Positions 8,801 to 16,800 of a stretch of 58,333 nucleotides of DNA are shown piece after piece (the first letter of the stretch is position 1; the number at the start of each line of letters is the position of its first letter). Under the pieces are notes generated by a model. That model did not search any database. It was not told the DNA's origin and saw only the letters and a list, made by a program, of their open reading frames with translations. Made by a program: the position numbers and the translations under genes. Location of the stretch: positions 1 to 58,333 of the forward strand of contig JAFDWN010000041.1 in NCBI GenBank assembly GCA_018268465.1, written 5' to 3'. The stretch is from Actinomycetota bacterium. Lineage in GTDB: Bacteria; Actinomycetota; Actinomycetes; Mycobacteriales; Mycobacteriaceae.

Positions 8801-10090
8801 GCCTCGGGCGGGGCCGACAACGTGATCAGCGTCTGGGATGCCGACTCCGGTTCAGCCATCGGCAGTCCGCTGCAGGGCCACCGTGGGCCCGTGTCGTCGG
8901 TGGCGTTTACCGCGGACGGAACCCGCATCGTGTCGGGCAGCCTGGACGGATCGGTCCGGATATGGGATTCGGTTATCGGTCTGCCGATTCCAGCGCAGCA
9001 AGGGGCAATCCGCGCGGTGGCGTTCAGCCCCGACCCGACTCGTATGGTGATCGCGTCCGGCGGCTCCGACGGCACGGTGAAGCTCTGGGATGCGTCGACG
9101 GCCAAGCTGATCGGGCGCCTGGGCGAGGCTTCCGCCACCACCGATCATGCGATCAACAGCCTCGCGTTCGACCCGCAGGGAAAGCGGATCGTGACGGCGG
9201 CATCCGACGGCCGGGTGTCACTGTGGGATGTCGCCGACCGCCGGCTGATCTCCGTTCTCCCGATGGCCGCGCCGGCGGGCGAACCGCTGCTGGACAATCC
9301 GCGGATGCAGAGTGTCGCGTTCGACCGGGACGGAACACGAATCGTCGCAGGCGGCTTCGACGGCGTGCTGCGATTGTGGGATGCGTTGATTCTCAGGCAG
9401 ATCGGCGCAGCAGGCGCGCATCGAACCGACAAGGACGGTCAGAAGGTGCCGTATCAGGTGTGGAGCGTCGCATTCAGCCCCGACGGCACCCGGGTGGCTT
9501 CGGGATCGGGATTCGACTCCGATTCCGGGCAGAACAACCTGATCCAACTGTGGGACACCGGCTCGATGACCGCCGACGGTGCTCCGATCGAGATCGGGGA
9601 GGCTCGCGAGTCGAATGTGTTCGCCGTCGGCTTCAACCCGGACGGTTCACGCATTGTCTCGGGTAGCACCGACGGAACCGCTCGCGTGTGGGATCTCGCG
9701 ACCCGCCAGCCCGTCGCGGTCCTCAGCGGAGACCAGAACCCGGTGTTCAGTGTCGCGTTCGCCCATACGAATCCGTGGATCGCCGCCGGCGACGCGCAGG
9801 GTACCGTCCGGCTCTGGGACATGGTCAACCAGCCACCCTCGGGCACACCTTTGGAGGGGCACCGCAGATGGGTGCACAGCGTGGCATTCAGCCCCGACGA
9901 CCGTCTGATCGTGTCGGGCAGCGCGGACGGAGACCTCCGGCTGTGGCCGACGCCGACCGACGTCGGCACCGCCATCTGCGGGAAGCTCACCGAGAACATC
10001 AGCCACAAGCAGTGGCGGGAATGGACGCAGTCCCGGTGGATTCGCTACTCCCGGCTCTGCCCGGATCTGCCTGTCTCGCCCGACGTGTGA
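5867..10090 (+). CDS. Membrane-anchored TIR-STAND NTPase-WD40 repeat protein
   Basis: The 1,407-residue protein has four parts. Residues 1-130 form a TIR domain (VFLSYSRRDK start; SHECKTE with Glu81 at the position of the NADase glutamate). Residues about 168-640 form an nSTAND-type NTPase: SPYRGWQPLEPADAAIYFGR hallmark, Walker A GPSGVGKSS at 213-221, Walker B-like TIVLPVDQAEELF near 314. One transmembrane helix lies near 660-685, before about 14 WD40 repeats (roughly 745-1375, each ending xVRLWDxx), enough for two seven-bladed propellers. STAND proteins act as ligand-triggered switches and TIR domains often cleave NAD+, so a defence or stress-sensing role is plausible, but no partner gene is adjacent. 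The propellers would lie on the opposite side of the membrane from the TIR-NTPase if the single helix spans it. A promoter box ending 37 nt upstream suggests leaderless expression. Confidence 0.85.
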   Translation: MSRVFLSYSRRDKAAAQALKTWLEQNLPGLDGEIFLDSDPETGIVAGTRWKEALRRANDRCEAVICLLSAQWDASHECKTEYRNAEDRGKPIFPVRLEEAAGGEITGEWERCDLFGPGPMTAITVSGADEPVLFLTSGLRRLYKGLLAIGIAPDTFPWPPHDDPDRSPYRGWQPLEPADAAIYFGRDVQINRALTTIRASRSSGEHRMFVVLGPSGVGKSSFLRAGLLPRLQRDDRHFVPMEIVRPQRQPLTGEHGLARSVHDLRARLGLPQPALGTIKSGIADADAVRGWLIEAQRAAVDRLLDAGDVRTPPTIVLPVDQAEELFGADAGTETDPFLAVIAGLLAQEPSELQFMVIVTIRTDRYELFQTAPRLAAVDPYPFDDLKPMPPDRYREVICGPAARAESAGRPVAWAPELVDRLLTDCAAGADALPLLSLTLARLHEDYGDGDITVAEYEAIGGMRRVIETEIDTILSVPAELRRNDLDILHGAFIPWLATINPANDQPMRRPARYFDLPADCHQLIDKLVARRLLVKGERNGDVVVEVALESLLRQWDIMAAWLQAESADLKHTDSVEQAARAWDDNDRHSDWLLEGGRLAEAEALAAKPGFRDRLNTAREFLLASRQREDRRAEEAVRSARERQQAAEDMAAAARRYSRRLVSFLLVTVVFAAAAGVGMFVAVRAYRDATAQRLIAESRNMLEDGADASMLQQLLAGRNLSASPRDAEFYPMVANAASTWKIMANPSRPEGHGLVPVQSVAVSRDGAHIASGSNDHTVRLWNARTGALERSIDVGGAGAVWSLAFSADGARIVSGSEDGRMQVWDAAAGDRIGVPMQHPSRVTGISLNADGTRIATGGEDGVRIWNAGGGAYTRVGDPGTLVRAVSFSPTASVVASGDEGSAVRLWDADGGGMVAESLAGDAPVMSLAFSGDGSRLAVARIDGTIAILDGRTLETMVEPFLAHPTIVQSVAFSPDGSRIASGGADNVISVWDADSGSAIGSPLQGHRGPVSSVAFTADGTRIVSGSLDGSVRIWDSVIGLPIPAQQGAIRAVAFSPDPTRMVIASGGSDGTVKLWDASTAKLIGRLGEASATTDHAINSLAFDPQGKRIVTAASDGRVSLWDVADRRLISVLPMAAPAGEPLLDNPRMQSVAFDRDGTRIVAGGFDGVLRLWDALILRQIGAAGAHRTDKDGQKVPYQVWSVAFSPDGTRVASGSGFDSDSGQNNLIQLWDTGSMTADGAPIEIGEARESNVFAVGFNPDGSRIVSGSTDGTARVWDLATRQPVAVLSGDQNPVFSVAFAHTNPWIAAGDAQGTVRLWDMVNQPPSGTPLEGHRRWVHSVAFSPDDRLIVSGSADGDLRLWPTPTDVGTAICGKLTENISHKQWREWTQSRWIRYSRLCPDLPVSPDV

Positions 10091-10120
10091 ACTCTGCCCG
10101 GCATGGCACCCCGAATTGAG

Positions 10121-10132
10121 GTAGTGCGCTAC
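10121..10132 (+). promoter_or_regulatory. Palindromic box GTAG-TGCG-CTAC before the secreted protein/RiPP-like pair
   Basis: The box is followed after 25 nt by the -10-like hexamer TAACGT (10158-10163), predicting a 5' leader of about 37 nt before ATG 10207. Its flanks match those at 5811-5831 in 18 of 21 positions. It is the second member of the five-site set. Confidence 0.5.
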
Positions 10133-10206
10133 TCGCGTGTGCAGCGGGCCGGGGACTTAACGTGCACTACACACGTCCTACAGGCGGGACACGAAAAGAG
10201 TTCGAC

Positions 10207-10533
10207 ATGAGTAGAGCCACAGCCAGAATCTTGGCTGCCGCGGTGGTCGCGTCGGGGGTCGCGATCGGACCGACGGTCAGCCCCGTGGCGACCTCGGCGC
10301 CGGCCGACTACTGCCTGGTGCCACCGGGAGTTCGGCCGGGGCCGGGGTGCGTCAAACAAGCGAAAACGCCACCGCCACCGAGGCCGCAGCTGCCGCCACG
10401 CAGTCCGAAGCCCGGGTCCGTTCCCCTTGGCTTCGCCCCCGGAGCGCCGGATGCCATCGGGTTATGGCCGCGGCCTAGCGAAGACAGCGTCGTGATGTGC
10501 ATCCCACTCGAAGGAAGGTACGAACTGACATGA
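10207..10533 (+). CDS. Small secreted Cys/Pro-rich protein
   Basis: The 108-residue product has an N-terminal signal peptide (basic start, hydrophobic ILAAAVVASGVAIG, likely cleavage after the ATSA region). A proline-rich mature part follows with three cysteines: DYCLVPPG, GPGCVKQ and VVMCIPLEG. No enzyme fold is recognisable. The start was chosen for the signal peptide; the ribosome site AAAAGAG is weak. Its TGA overlaps the ATG of the next small gene (ATGA at 10530-10533), so the two are probably translationally coupled. It lies downstream of a GTRG-N4-CTAC box shared with the TIR-STAND-WD40 gene. Confidence 0.65.
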   Translation: MSRATARILAAAVVASGVAIGPTVSPVATSAPADYCLVPPGVRPGPGCVKQAKTPPPPRPQLPPRSPKPGSVPLGFAPGAPDAIGLWPRPSEDSVVMCIPLEGRYELT

Positions 10534-10673
10534 TCACCACCGTCATCGATCGTCTGGTTGCGGACGACGTTCTGCTCCCGCAGGTCTCCGACGAAGATCT
10601 GGAAGCCGCCGCGGAGGAGACGGCGCTGTCGTACACGTATCAAACATCGGCGTACAACCGTTGCTGTAGTTGA
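10530..10673 (+). CDS. Candidate RiPP precursor peptide (47 aa)
   Basis: This short gene starts inside the stop of the upstream secreted-protein gene. Its N-terminal part ends in VSDEDLEAAAEE, which resembles the acidic D/E-x-L-x-x-A end of leader peptides in lanthipeptide-like precursors. The C-terminal part, SYTYQTSAYNRCCS, is rich in Ser/Thr/Tyr and ends in a vicinal Cys pair, as expected of a modifiable core. There is no signal peptide. No LanB/LanM/LanC, YcaO, radical-SAM or peptidase gene is present in the window, so a modifying enzyme would have to be encoded elsewhere. That the gene is translated is supported by the ATGA coupling; the RiPP assignment is inference. Confidence 0.45.
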   Translation: MITTVIDRLVADDVLLPQVSDEDLEAAAEETALSYTYQTSAYNRCCS

Positions 10674-10842
10674 TATTTCGTGACACGAATGCTGGATGCG
10701 CGAGCGGACCGCCGACGGGAATTGATTCCGATGGCACAGGCGATGGGCATGTTCGTGATGTCACGGGGCCGCTGAGAATCCGCTTCCAACGGAGGTCGCC
10801 ATCTCGGTGACGGTCGGCGGGCTCCGCTGATGCGGAGCCTGC

Positions 10843-12156
10843 TCAGGCCCGAGGGCCGCCGACCGGGCTCAGCCGAGAAGCAGCGATCGAATGCACGATC
10901 TCCGCGCTGCGCACGGCGATGTTGGACAGCAGCGATGACGTCAGCCCGTGGGTGTGTTCGGTGTTGCCCTGGATGTAGAGCCCGCCCGCGGTGGGCGGTG
11001 AGGTGGACAGCCGGTAGTCGCGCGACACGACGGGCTGGCCATCGGCCAGCACCAGGTCGTCGTAGAGGTCACCGAGGATGGCGCGCAGCGGCGTCGGCAG
11101 GAAGCCGGTGGCGTAGATGACGGCGTCGCAGTCGATCTGGTCGACGGCCCCGGTGGGGTGGTGCAGGATGTGCACCCGCACACCGTCCTCGTCCTCCTCG
11201 GTTTTGTGCACGCTCGACGCGCCCCGGATGAACAATCGTCGACGACCCGCGACCCGTTCGGCGTACTCGCGGGCGTAGAGATCCTCGATGAGGGTGAGGT
11301 CGACGGCCGAGTAGTTGGTGCTGCGGTGGTAGCTGATCAGCTGTCTGCGCACACCGGGGTCGGCGTCGTAGAAATCGTTGACGGCGCCGGGATCGAACAC
11401 GCGGTTGGCGAACGGGCTGTCGTCGGCCGGGCTGTACCCGTACTTGGCGAACACGCCGTGTACCTCCACCGACGGCGACATGGCATGCAGATGGCCGGCC
11501 ACCTCGGCGGCGCTCTGTCCCGCCCCGACGACGGCGAACCTGTTGTGTCTGCGGGACGGTAGCCGCCGCAGGTCGTGCAGGAAGCCGTGATTGTGGATCT
11601 GGCGGGCCGAGGGTGTGACGCCCTGCGGGAGTTGGGGGTGCAGTCCGCCGGCGATCACGACATTGCGGGCCCGTAGCCGTCCCGCGGCCGCGCCGGTCAC
11701 GTCGATGTCGAAGGCCCCGTCGGCATCGTGGATGGCGGTGACCCGCGACCCGTACTGCACCTCGGCGTCGACCTTGTCCGCGGCCCAGGACAGGTAGTCG
11801 TGGAACTCCAGCCGGGTCGGGAAGAAGGTCTTGTAGTTGATGAACTCGGTGAGCCTGCCCCGTTCGGTCAGGTACTTCAGAAAGGTGAAGTCGCTCTGTG
11901 GATTACGTTGTGTGACGAGGTCTTTGAGGAAGGAGATCTGCATGGTGGCGCCCGGTATCAGCATTCCGGTGTGCCAGCCGAATTCGGGTTTGGCCTCCAC
12001 GAACGCCGCGGTGAGCGGCCGGGTGACGCCCGGCAGGTTGTTGTGTTCCTGGACGGCGATCGCCAATGCCAGGTTGGAAGGCCCGAATCCGACCCCGACG
12101 AAATCCAGCACCCGGTGGTGGCCGTTTGACGATGGGGCGGCTGTCCCTGCCATCAC
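10843..12156 (-). CDS. L-ornithine N5-monooxygenase (SidA/PvdA/lysine-ornithine hydroxylase family)
   Basis: This 437-residue flavoprotein has the family's FAD motif ([12 protein letters not shown]), the [11 protein letters not shown] segment, an NADPH motif ([14 protein letters not shown]), [12 protein letters not shown] and the C-terminal ATGF. The family hydroxylates the side-chain amine of ornithine or lysine using NADPH and O2. Hydroxyornithine is the building block needed by NRPS modules 1, 3 and 5 here, so ornithine is the likely substrate. Its start overlaps the panD stop by an ATGA, so both are made from one iron-regulated message. Cytoplasmic. Confidence 0.9.
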   Translation of the reverse strand: MMAGTAAPSSNGHHRVLDFVGVGFGPSNLALAIAVQEHNNLPGVTRPLTAAFVEAKPEFGWHTGMLIPGATMQISFLKDLVTQRNPQSDFTFLKYLTERGRLTEFINYKTFFPTRLEFHDYLSWAADKVDAEVQYGSRVTAIHDADGAFDIDVTGAAAGRLRARNVVIAGGLHPQLPQGVTPSARQIHNHGFLHDLRRLPSRRHNRFAVVGAGQSAAEVAGHLHAMSPSVEVHGVFAKYGYSPADDSPFANRVFDPGAVNDFYDADPGVRRQLISYHRSTNYSAVDLTLIEDLYAREYAERVAGRRRLFIRGASSVHKTEEDEDGVRVHILHHPTGAVDQIDCDAVIYATGFLPTPLRAILGDLYDDLVLADGQPVVSRDYRLSTSPPTAGGLYIQGNTEHTHGLTSSLLSNIAVRSAEIVHSIAASRLSPVGGPRA

Positions 12157-12560
12157 GCGCCTGCCATCTGGTCGACGGCGCCCGGTACGGGCTGGGCGGG
12201 GTCGGATCCGAGTCCGACGATCCGGTTCGCCGAGTTCACGTGCACGACCCTGGCCAGGTGGCTGTCGCGCTCGGTGTCGTCCAGGGTGACGAAGGACATG
12301 ATGATGACGAGGTTGCCGGGTGAAACCAGATGTGCCGCCGCGCCGTTGATGCCGATGACGCCGGACGCCGGGGCTCCGGCGATGGCGTAGGTGACCAGGC
12401 GGGCGCCGGTGGTGATGTCGACGACGTGTACCTGCTCGCCTTCGACGATGTCCGCCGACGCCATCAATTCGGCGTCGATGGTGATCGATCCGACGTAGTG
12501 CAAGTCGGCTTGGGTGACCGTCGCCCGGTGAATCTTGCCCGCGAGCAATGTCCGTTGCAT
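12153..12560 (-). CDS. panD: Aspartate 1-decarboxylase paralogue supplying beta-alanine for the siderophore
   Basis: The 135-residue product matches Pan[21 protein letters not shown] with the early Lys, then YVGSITID containing the Gly-Ser self-cleavage site that generates the pyruvoyl cofactor. It further shows [20 protein letters not shown] and [20 protein letters not shown] 12560 (AAAGG just upstream) gives the family length. The reaction is L-aspartate to beta-alanine plus CO2. It overlaps the ornithine monooxygenase gene and follows an IdeR box, not the panBC pantothenate genes. Together with the beta-alanine-type A domain of NRPS module 2, this indicates a dedicated siderophore copy. 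Confidence 0.85.
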   Translation of the reverse strand: MQRTLLAGKIHRATVTQADLHYVGSITIDAELMASADIVEGEQVHVVDITTGARLVTYAIAGAPASGVIGINGAAAHLVSPGNLVIIMSFVTLDDTERDSHLARVVHVNSANRIVGLGSDPAQPVPGAVDQMAGA

Positions 12561-12635
12561 CCTCGACCTTTCCCCACCTGATCCAAGCGGCCCTGCCCGT
12601 TGCGCGAGTCCGCGGTGCAGCTCGTGCTGCAGCAT

Positions 12636-12654
12636 TAAGCGAAGGCTAACCTAA
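12636..12654 (-). promoter_or_regulatory. IdeR iron box before panD-monooxygenase
   Basis: The 19-bp site matches TTAGGTTAGSCTAACCTAA at about 15 positions, with one half site (GGCTAACCTAA) perfect. It lies 76 bp upstream of the panD start. IdeR with Fe2+ would repress the operon. Confidence 0.75.
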
Positions 12655-12789
12655 ATCACAGGCAATGCAATACCTCGCCGGGTAGTGCAATTGGGCCGCA
12701 GCGCAACCGAAACAGACTGCGAGCCAGCCATTTCTGTGGAGTACCTGTGAATTGCCTGCGAAGAGGAATCAACGCCGTCGCCTCGGAAA

Positions 12790-12808
12790 TTACCTTAGCC
12801 TAAGCTAA
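12790..12808 (+). promoter_or_regulatory. IdeR iron box before the siderophore-binding lipoprotein gene
   Basis: TTACCTTAGCCTAAGCTAA matches the mycobacterial iron-box consensus at 16 of 19 positions and is nearly palindromic. It lies 38 bp before the preferred start codon. Confidence 0.75.
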
Positions 12809-12846
12809 TGTGCTGGCTGCAATGATGCCGAGTGAAGGGACTACGT

Positions 12847-13824
12847 GTGAAGCTGCGTTTCGGGAGGTGGCGCGGTGCCGTGGCTGTCGTCGCCGTGATT
12901 CTCCTGGCGGGAATGGCAACTGCCTGCGGTACATCGCAAAACGATGCCGCGCCTACGGAGGGGGTGACGATCAGCCACAAGTTCGGTGAGACAACTGTCC
13001 CGGCAAATCCGAGCCGGGTGGTCACCGTCGGATGGACGGATCAGGATTTCGTGCTGCCATTCGGGGTGGTTCCCGTCAGCACCCGTGAATTCTTCGAGAA
13101 CTACAACAACTATCCCTGGGTCAAGGACGCCACCGACGGGAAGGGCGTAAGCACCTGGGGCAGCGACGAGATCGACTTCGAGGCGATCGCCGCGCAGAAA
13201 CCCGACCTGATTCTTGCGATCTACGAGTCGATCGACAAGCAGACCTATGAGCGGCTGTCACAGATCGCGCCGACGGTGATCCAGTCGGCGGACTACCCGG
13301 ACGAGGAAACGCCCTGGGACGTCCAGCTGCTGACCACCGGCCAGGCACTCGGCAAGGAACAAGAGGCGCGGGAACTGGTCGATCGGGTTCGCGGCCGCAT
13401 CGATGAGGCCCGTGACGCCAATCCCGAGTTCGACGGGAAAACTCTGGTGGTGGACTTCGGGCCGGAGAGCGGTGGGCACTACCTGTTGCCCGAGGGCGAT
13501 CCGCGCCGCGCGTTGTTCACCGCGCTGGGATTCAAGACCCAGGAGGTCGACGGCGACGTCAGCGAGGAGAAGCTGGAGTTGCTGGACCGGGACATCCTGT
13601 TCGTCAACGGCGCCACCAAGGAGCAGATGCTCGCCTCCCCGGCGTTCGCGCGTCTGGGGGTGGTGCGCGAGGACCGGACGCTCTACACCACATTCGATTC
13701 CAATCTCAGTGGCGCGCTGACCTACAGCGGGCCCGATGCGCTGCTCTACGCGCTCGACGTGCTCACCCCGCAGCTCGCCAACGCGCTCAACGGCAGACCG
13801 GTCGCCGATCTGTCCGACGCCTGA
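12847..13824 (+). CDS. Iron-siderophore-binding lipoprotein (ABC importer receptor, FecB/FepB-like)
   Basis: The protein begins with a basic region and hydrophobic stretch ending LLAGMATAC, a plausible lipobox with the lipidated Cys. A class III substrate-binding fold follows: PSRVVTVGWTDQDFVLPFGV, DEIDFEAIAAQKPDLILAIY, LSQIAPTV and the C-terminal FDSNLSGALTYSGPDALLYA. Of two in-frame GTG codons, 12847 is favoured because GAAGGGA sits 6 nt before it (the alternative is 12832). The protein would capture the ferric exochelin-like siderophore at the outer face of the membrane for the permeases encoded at 42484-44606. The gene converges with the NRPS gene and has its own iron box. It corresponds in role to the M. 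smegmatis Fxu receptor. Confidence 0.85.
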   Translation: MKLRFGRWRGAVAVVAVILLAGMATACGTSQNDAAPTEGVTISHKFGETTVPANPSRVVTVGWTDQDFVLPFGVVPVSTREFFENYNNYPWVKDATDGKGVSTWGSDEIDFEAIAAQKPDLILAIYESIDKQTYERLSQIAPTVIQSADYPDEETPWDVQLLTTGQALGKEQEARELVDRVRGRIDEARDANPEFDGKTLVVDFGPESGGHYLLPEGDPRRALFTALGFKTQEVDGDVSEEKLELLDRDILFVNGATKEQMLASPAFARLGVVREDRTLYTTFDSNLSGALTYSGPDALLYALDVLTPQLANALNGRPVADLSDA

Positions 13825-13836
13825 CGTCGTTCGCCA

Positions 13837-13869
13837 GAATGCCCGCCGGAGTGTCTCCGGCGGGCATTC
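13837..13869. terminator. Bidirectional hairpin between receptor and NRPS genes
   Basis: A perfect 15-bp inverted repeat (13837-13851 with 13855-13869) has a TGT loop and lies between the two convergent stop codons. The AAT/ATT ends give a short T-run in both directions, so it can serve as a terminator for both transcripts. Confidence 0.85.
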
Positions 13870-13875
13870 GCCGTC

Positions 13876-16800
13876 TCACGCGCCCAGGGCCGCCGCGATG
13901 AGCGGACCCAGCCGGGCCAATATGTCGGCATCCATCAGATCGGAGTGACGACAGTCCATCTCGACCACCCGCAGCCCGCCACGGACCTGATCGCGCCAGG
14001 CCACGGAGGCGACACCCAGCTGGTCCATCTCCAGCATCGCGTCGACGAAGAAGACGTCGCCGTCGTAGTGGCCGTAGTCGGCGCCGACGATGAAACGTTC
14101 GGCCGCCACGTAATTCTCGATGGCCAGGGCGATCTGATCGTCGTCGAGGATTCCGATCGCGTCGTCCTGGGCGTGCATCATCTCCACCGCTTCGGCGACG
14201 GTCATCCGGCGTCCGGCGTCGACGGGGAAGCCCATCTCGCGCAGCAGCGCGGCCAGCGCAGACCCGGAATCGAACGAGTCGCCCGCCGCCACTTCGGGAT
14301 ACGAGTCCAGCATGCCGAGGAAGGTCACCTCGCGGCCGCGTGTGCTCAGCTGCTGGGCGATGAGGAAGGCCACCGCGCCGCCGAACGACCAGCCCAGCAA
14401 CCGGATCGGGCCGTCGGGGGCGATCGCGACGATCGTGTCCGCATACCCGGCGGCCAGTTCGGTGAGGGTGTCGGGCAGCGACGTTCCGGAGAACAGCGGG
14501 GATTGCAATCCGTACAGCGGGATCTGCTCGGGCAGATGGCGTTTCAGGCCGGCGAACTGCCAGCTCAGCCCGCTGGCCGGGGGGAGGCAGAACAGGGGCG
14601 GCTCGGTGCCTGTGCTCCGCAGCGGCAGCACGGGCGCCAGACTGTCGGCCGGATCTCCGGTCGGGTCCGCCAGCCGGCGTGCCACCTGTGACACGGTGCA
14701 GGCCAGCATGAGATCAGCGACGGAGATGTCGGCGCCGAAGTCGCGGCGGATCGCGCCGGCCAACCGCACCAGCAGCAGCGAGTGTCCGCCCAGGGTGAAG
14801 AAGTCGGTGTCGACGGTGGTGACATCGACCCCCAGCACATCGGTGAACAGTTCGCAGAGCCGTCGTTCGTCGTCGGTCGCCGGGGGGCGGCCCTCCGCCA
14901 CATCGGGCGCCGGTTCGGGGAGCGCTTTGCGGTCCAGTTTGCCGCTGGGTGTCACGGGTAGCGTCGCCAGTGCGACATAGGACGACGGGGTCATGTGCGG
15001 CGGTAGCGTGGCCGCGCAGAATTCCCTCAGCGCCTGCGGGGACGGCGCCGGAATGCCCTCGGTGGGTACGTAATACGCCACCAGCCGATCGGATTTGACC
15101 ATCACGTGTGCGGTGGTGATGGCGGGGTGTGTGGTGAGTGTGGTTTCGATTTCGGTGGGTTCGATGCGGACGCCGCGGAGTTTGATTTGGTCGTCGGTGC
15201 GGCCGAGGTATTCGAGGTGGCCGTCGGTGCGGCGGCGCACGAGGTCGCCGGTGCGGTACATGCGGGTGGCGGTGTCGAAGGGGTTGGCGATGAAGCGTTC
15301 GGCGGTGAGGTGGTGGCGGTGGAGGTAGCCGTGGGCGAGTTGGATGCCGGCGAGGTAGAGCTCGCCGGGGGTGCCGTCGGGGACGGGGTGTAGGTAGTTG
15401 TCCAGGACGTAGGTGCGGACGTTGTGGCCGGGTTGGCCGAGGGCGACGGGGCCGTTGTCGGCGGTCCAGCCCAGGGCGTCGACGGAGGTTTCGGTGGGTC
15501 CGTAGAGGTTGTGTAGGGGGATGGGCAGGGTGGTGGTGAAGCGGTGGGCCAGGGGGGTGGGGAGTGCTTCGCCGCCGACGGTGACGCGGGTGAGGGTGGT
15601 GCAGTGGGCGGCGTGGGGTTCGTCGAGGAAGGCTTCGAGCATGGAGGGGACGAAGTCGATGGCGGTGATGTGGTGGGTGGTGATGGTGTGGGCGAGGTAG
15701 TGGGGGTCGCGGTGTCCGCCGGGTTGGGCGATGACGGCGGTGGCGCCGGTGCTCAGTGGCCAGAAGATTTCCCAGACGGAGGTGTCGAAGCTGATGGGGG
15801 TTTTGATGAGCATGCGGTCGCCGGGGTGTAGGGGGTAGGCGTGTTGGAGCCAGGTGATGCGGTTGACGATGCCGGCGTGGGGGATGGCGACGCCTTTGGG
15901 TCGGCCGGTGGAGCCGGAGGTGTAGAGGATGTAGGCCCAGGATGCGGGGTTGATGGGGGGGTGGGGTGTGGTGGTGGTGGGGTGGTTTTTGGCGTGTTGT
16001 ACGGGGGTGGGGTTGTCGATGACGGTGTGGGGTTGGGCGTCGGTGGTCATGTGGGCGAGGCGTTCTGGTGGGTAGTCGGGGTCCAGGGGTAGGAACGCGG
16101 CGCCGGTTTTGGCGACGGCGAGGAGGGCGACGATGAGTTCGAGGGATCGGGGTAGGGCGATGCCGATGATGGTGCCGGGTTGTGCGCCGGTGGTGGTGAG
16201 GGTGGCGGCGAGGTTGTTTGACCAGTGGTCGAGTTCGGCGTAGCTCAGGGTGGTGTCGTGGTAGATCAGTGCGGTGGCGTGGGGGGTGGTGTGGGCTTGG
16301 TGGGTGATGAGGGCGGCGAGGTCGGTGGGGGTGTCGGGGTGGGGGGTGTGGTCGGTGTTGTTGTGGTGTGTGAGGAGGTGTTGGCGTTCGCCGGTGTGGA
16401 GGATGTCGATGGCCGACAAGGGGTTTGTGGTGTCGGTGGCGATGTGGGTGAGCACGGTGGTGAGTCGTTGGGTGAGGTGTTCGACGGTGGTGTGGTCGAA
16501 GAGGTCGGCGCTGTATTCGGCGATGATGGTGGGTTGTTGGGGGTGGTCGATGAGGGTGAAGCCGAGGTCGAACATGGCTGTGGTGACGGGTGGTTGGGGC
16601 CAGTGGGTGGGTAGGCCGAGCATGTCGCTGTCGGTGTCGTCGGGTCGGTGGTAGCCGATGAAGACGTTGAATAGGGGGTTGCGTCCGGCCACGCGTGGGG
16701 GGTTGAGGTCTTCGACGATGCGGTCGAAGGGGATGTCCTGGTGGGCGAAGGCGGTGAGGTCGGTGGTGCGGATGCGGGTGAGCAGGTCGTCGATGGTGGG

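Noticed and set aside
5867-10090. TIR protein as part of a known multi-gene defence system (CBASS, Thoeris or CRISPR-associated)
   Set aside because: No cyclase, SMODS, ThsA-like or Cas gene is present next to it.
10680-10775. A 31-codon GTG frame right after the RiPP-like gene
   Set aside because: No ribosome site and no leader, core or signal-like features; spacing alone is not enough.
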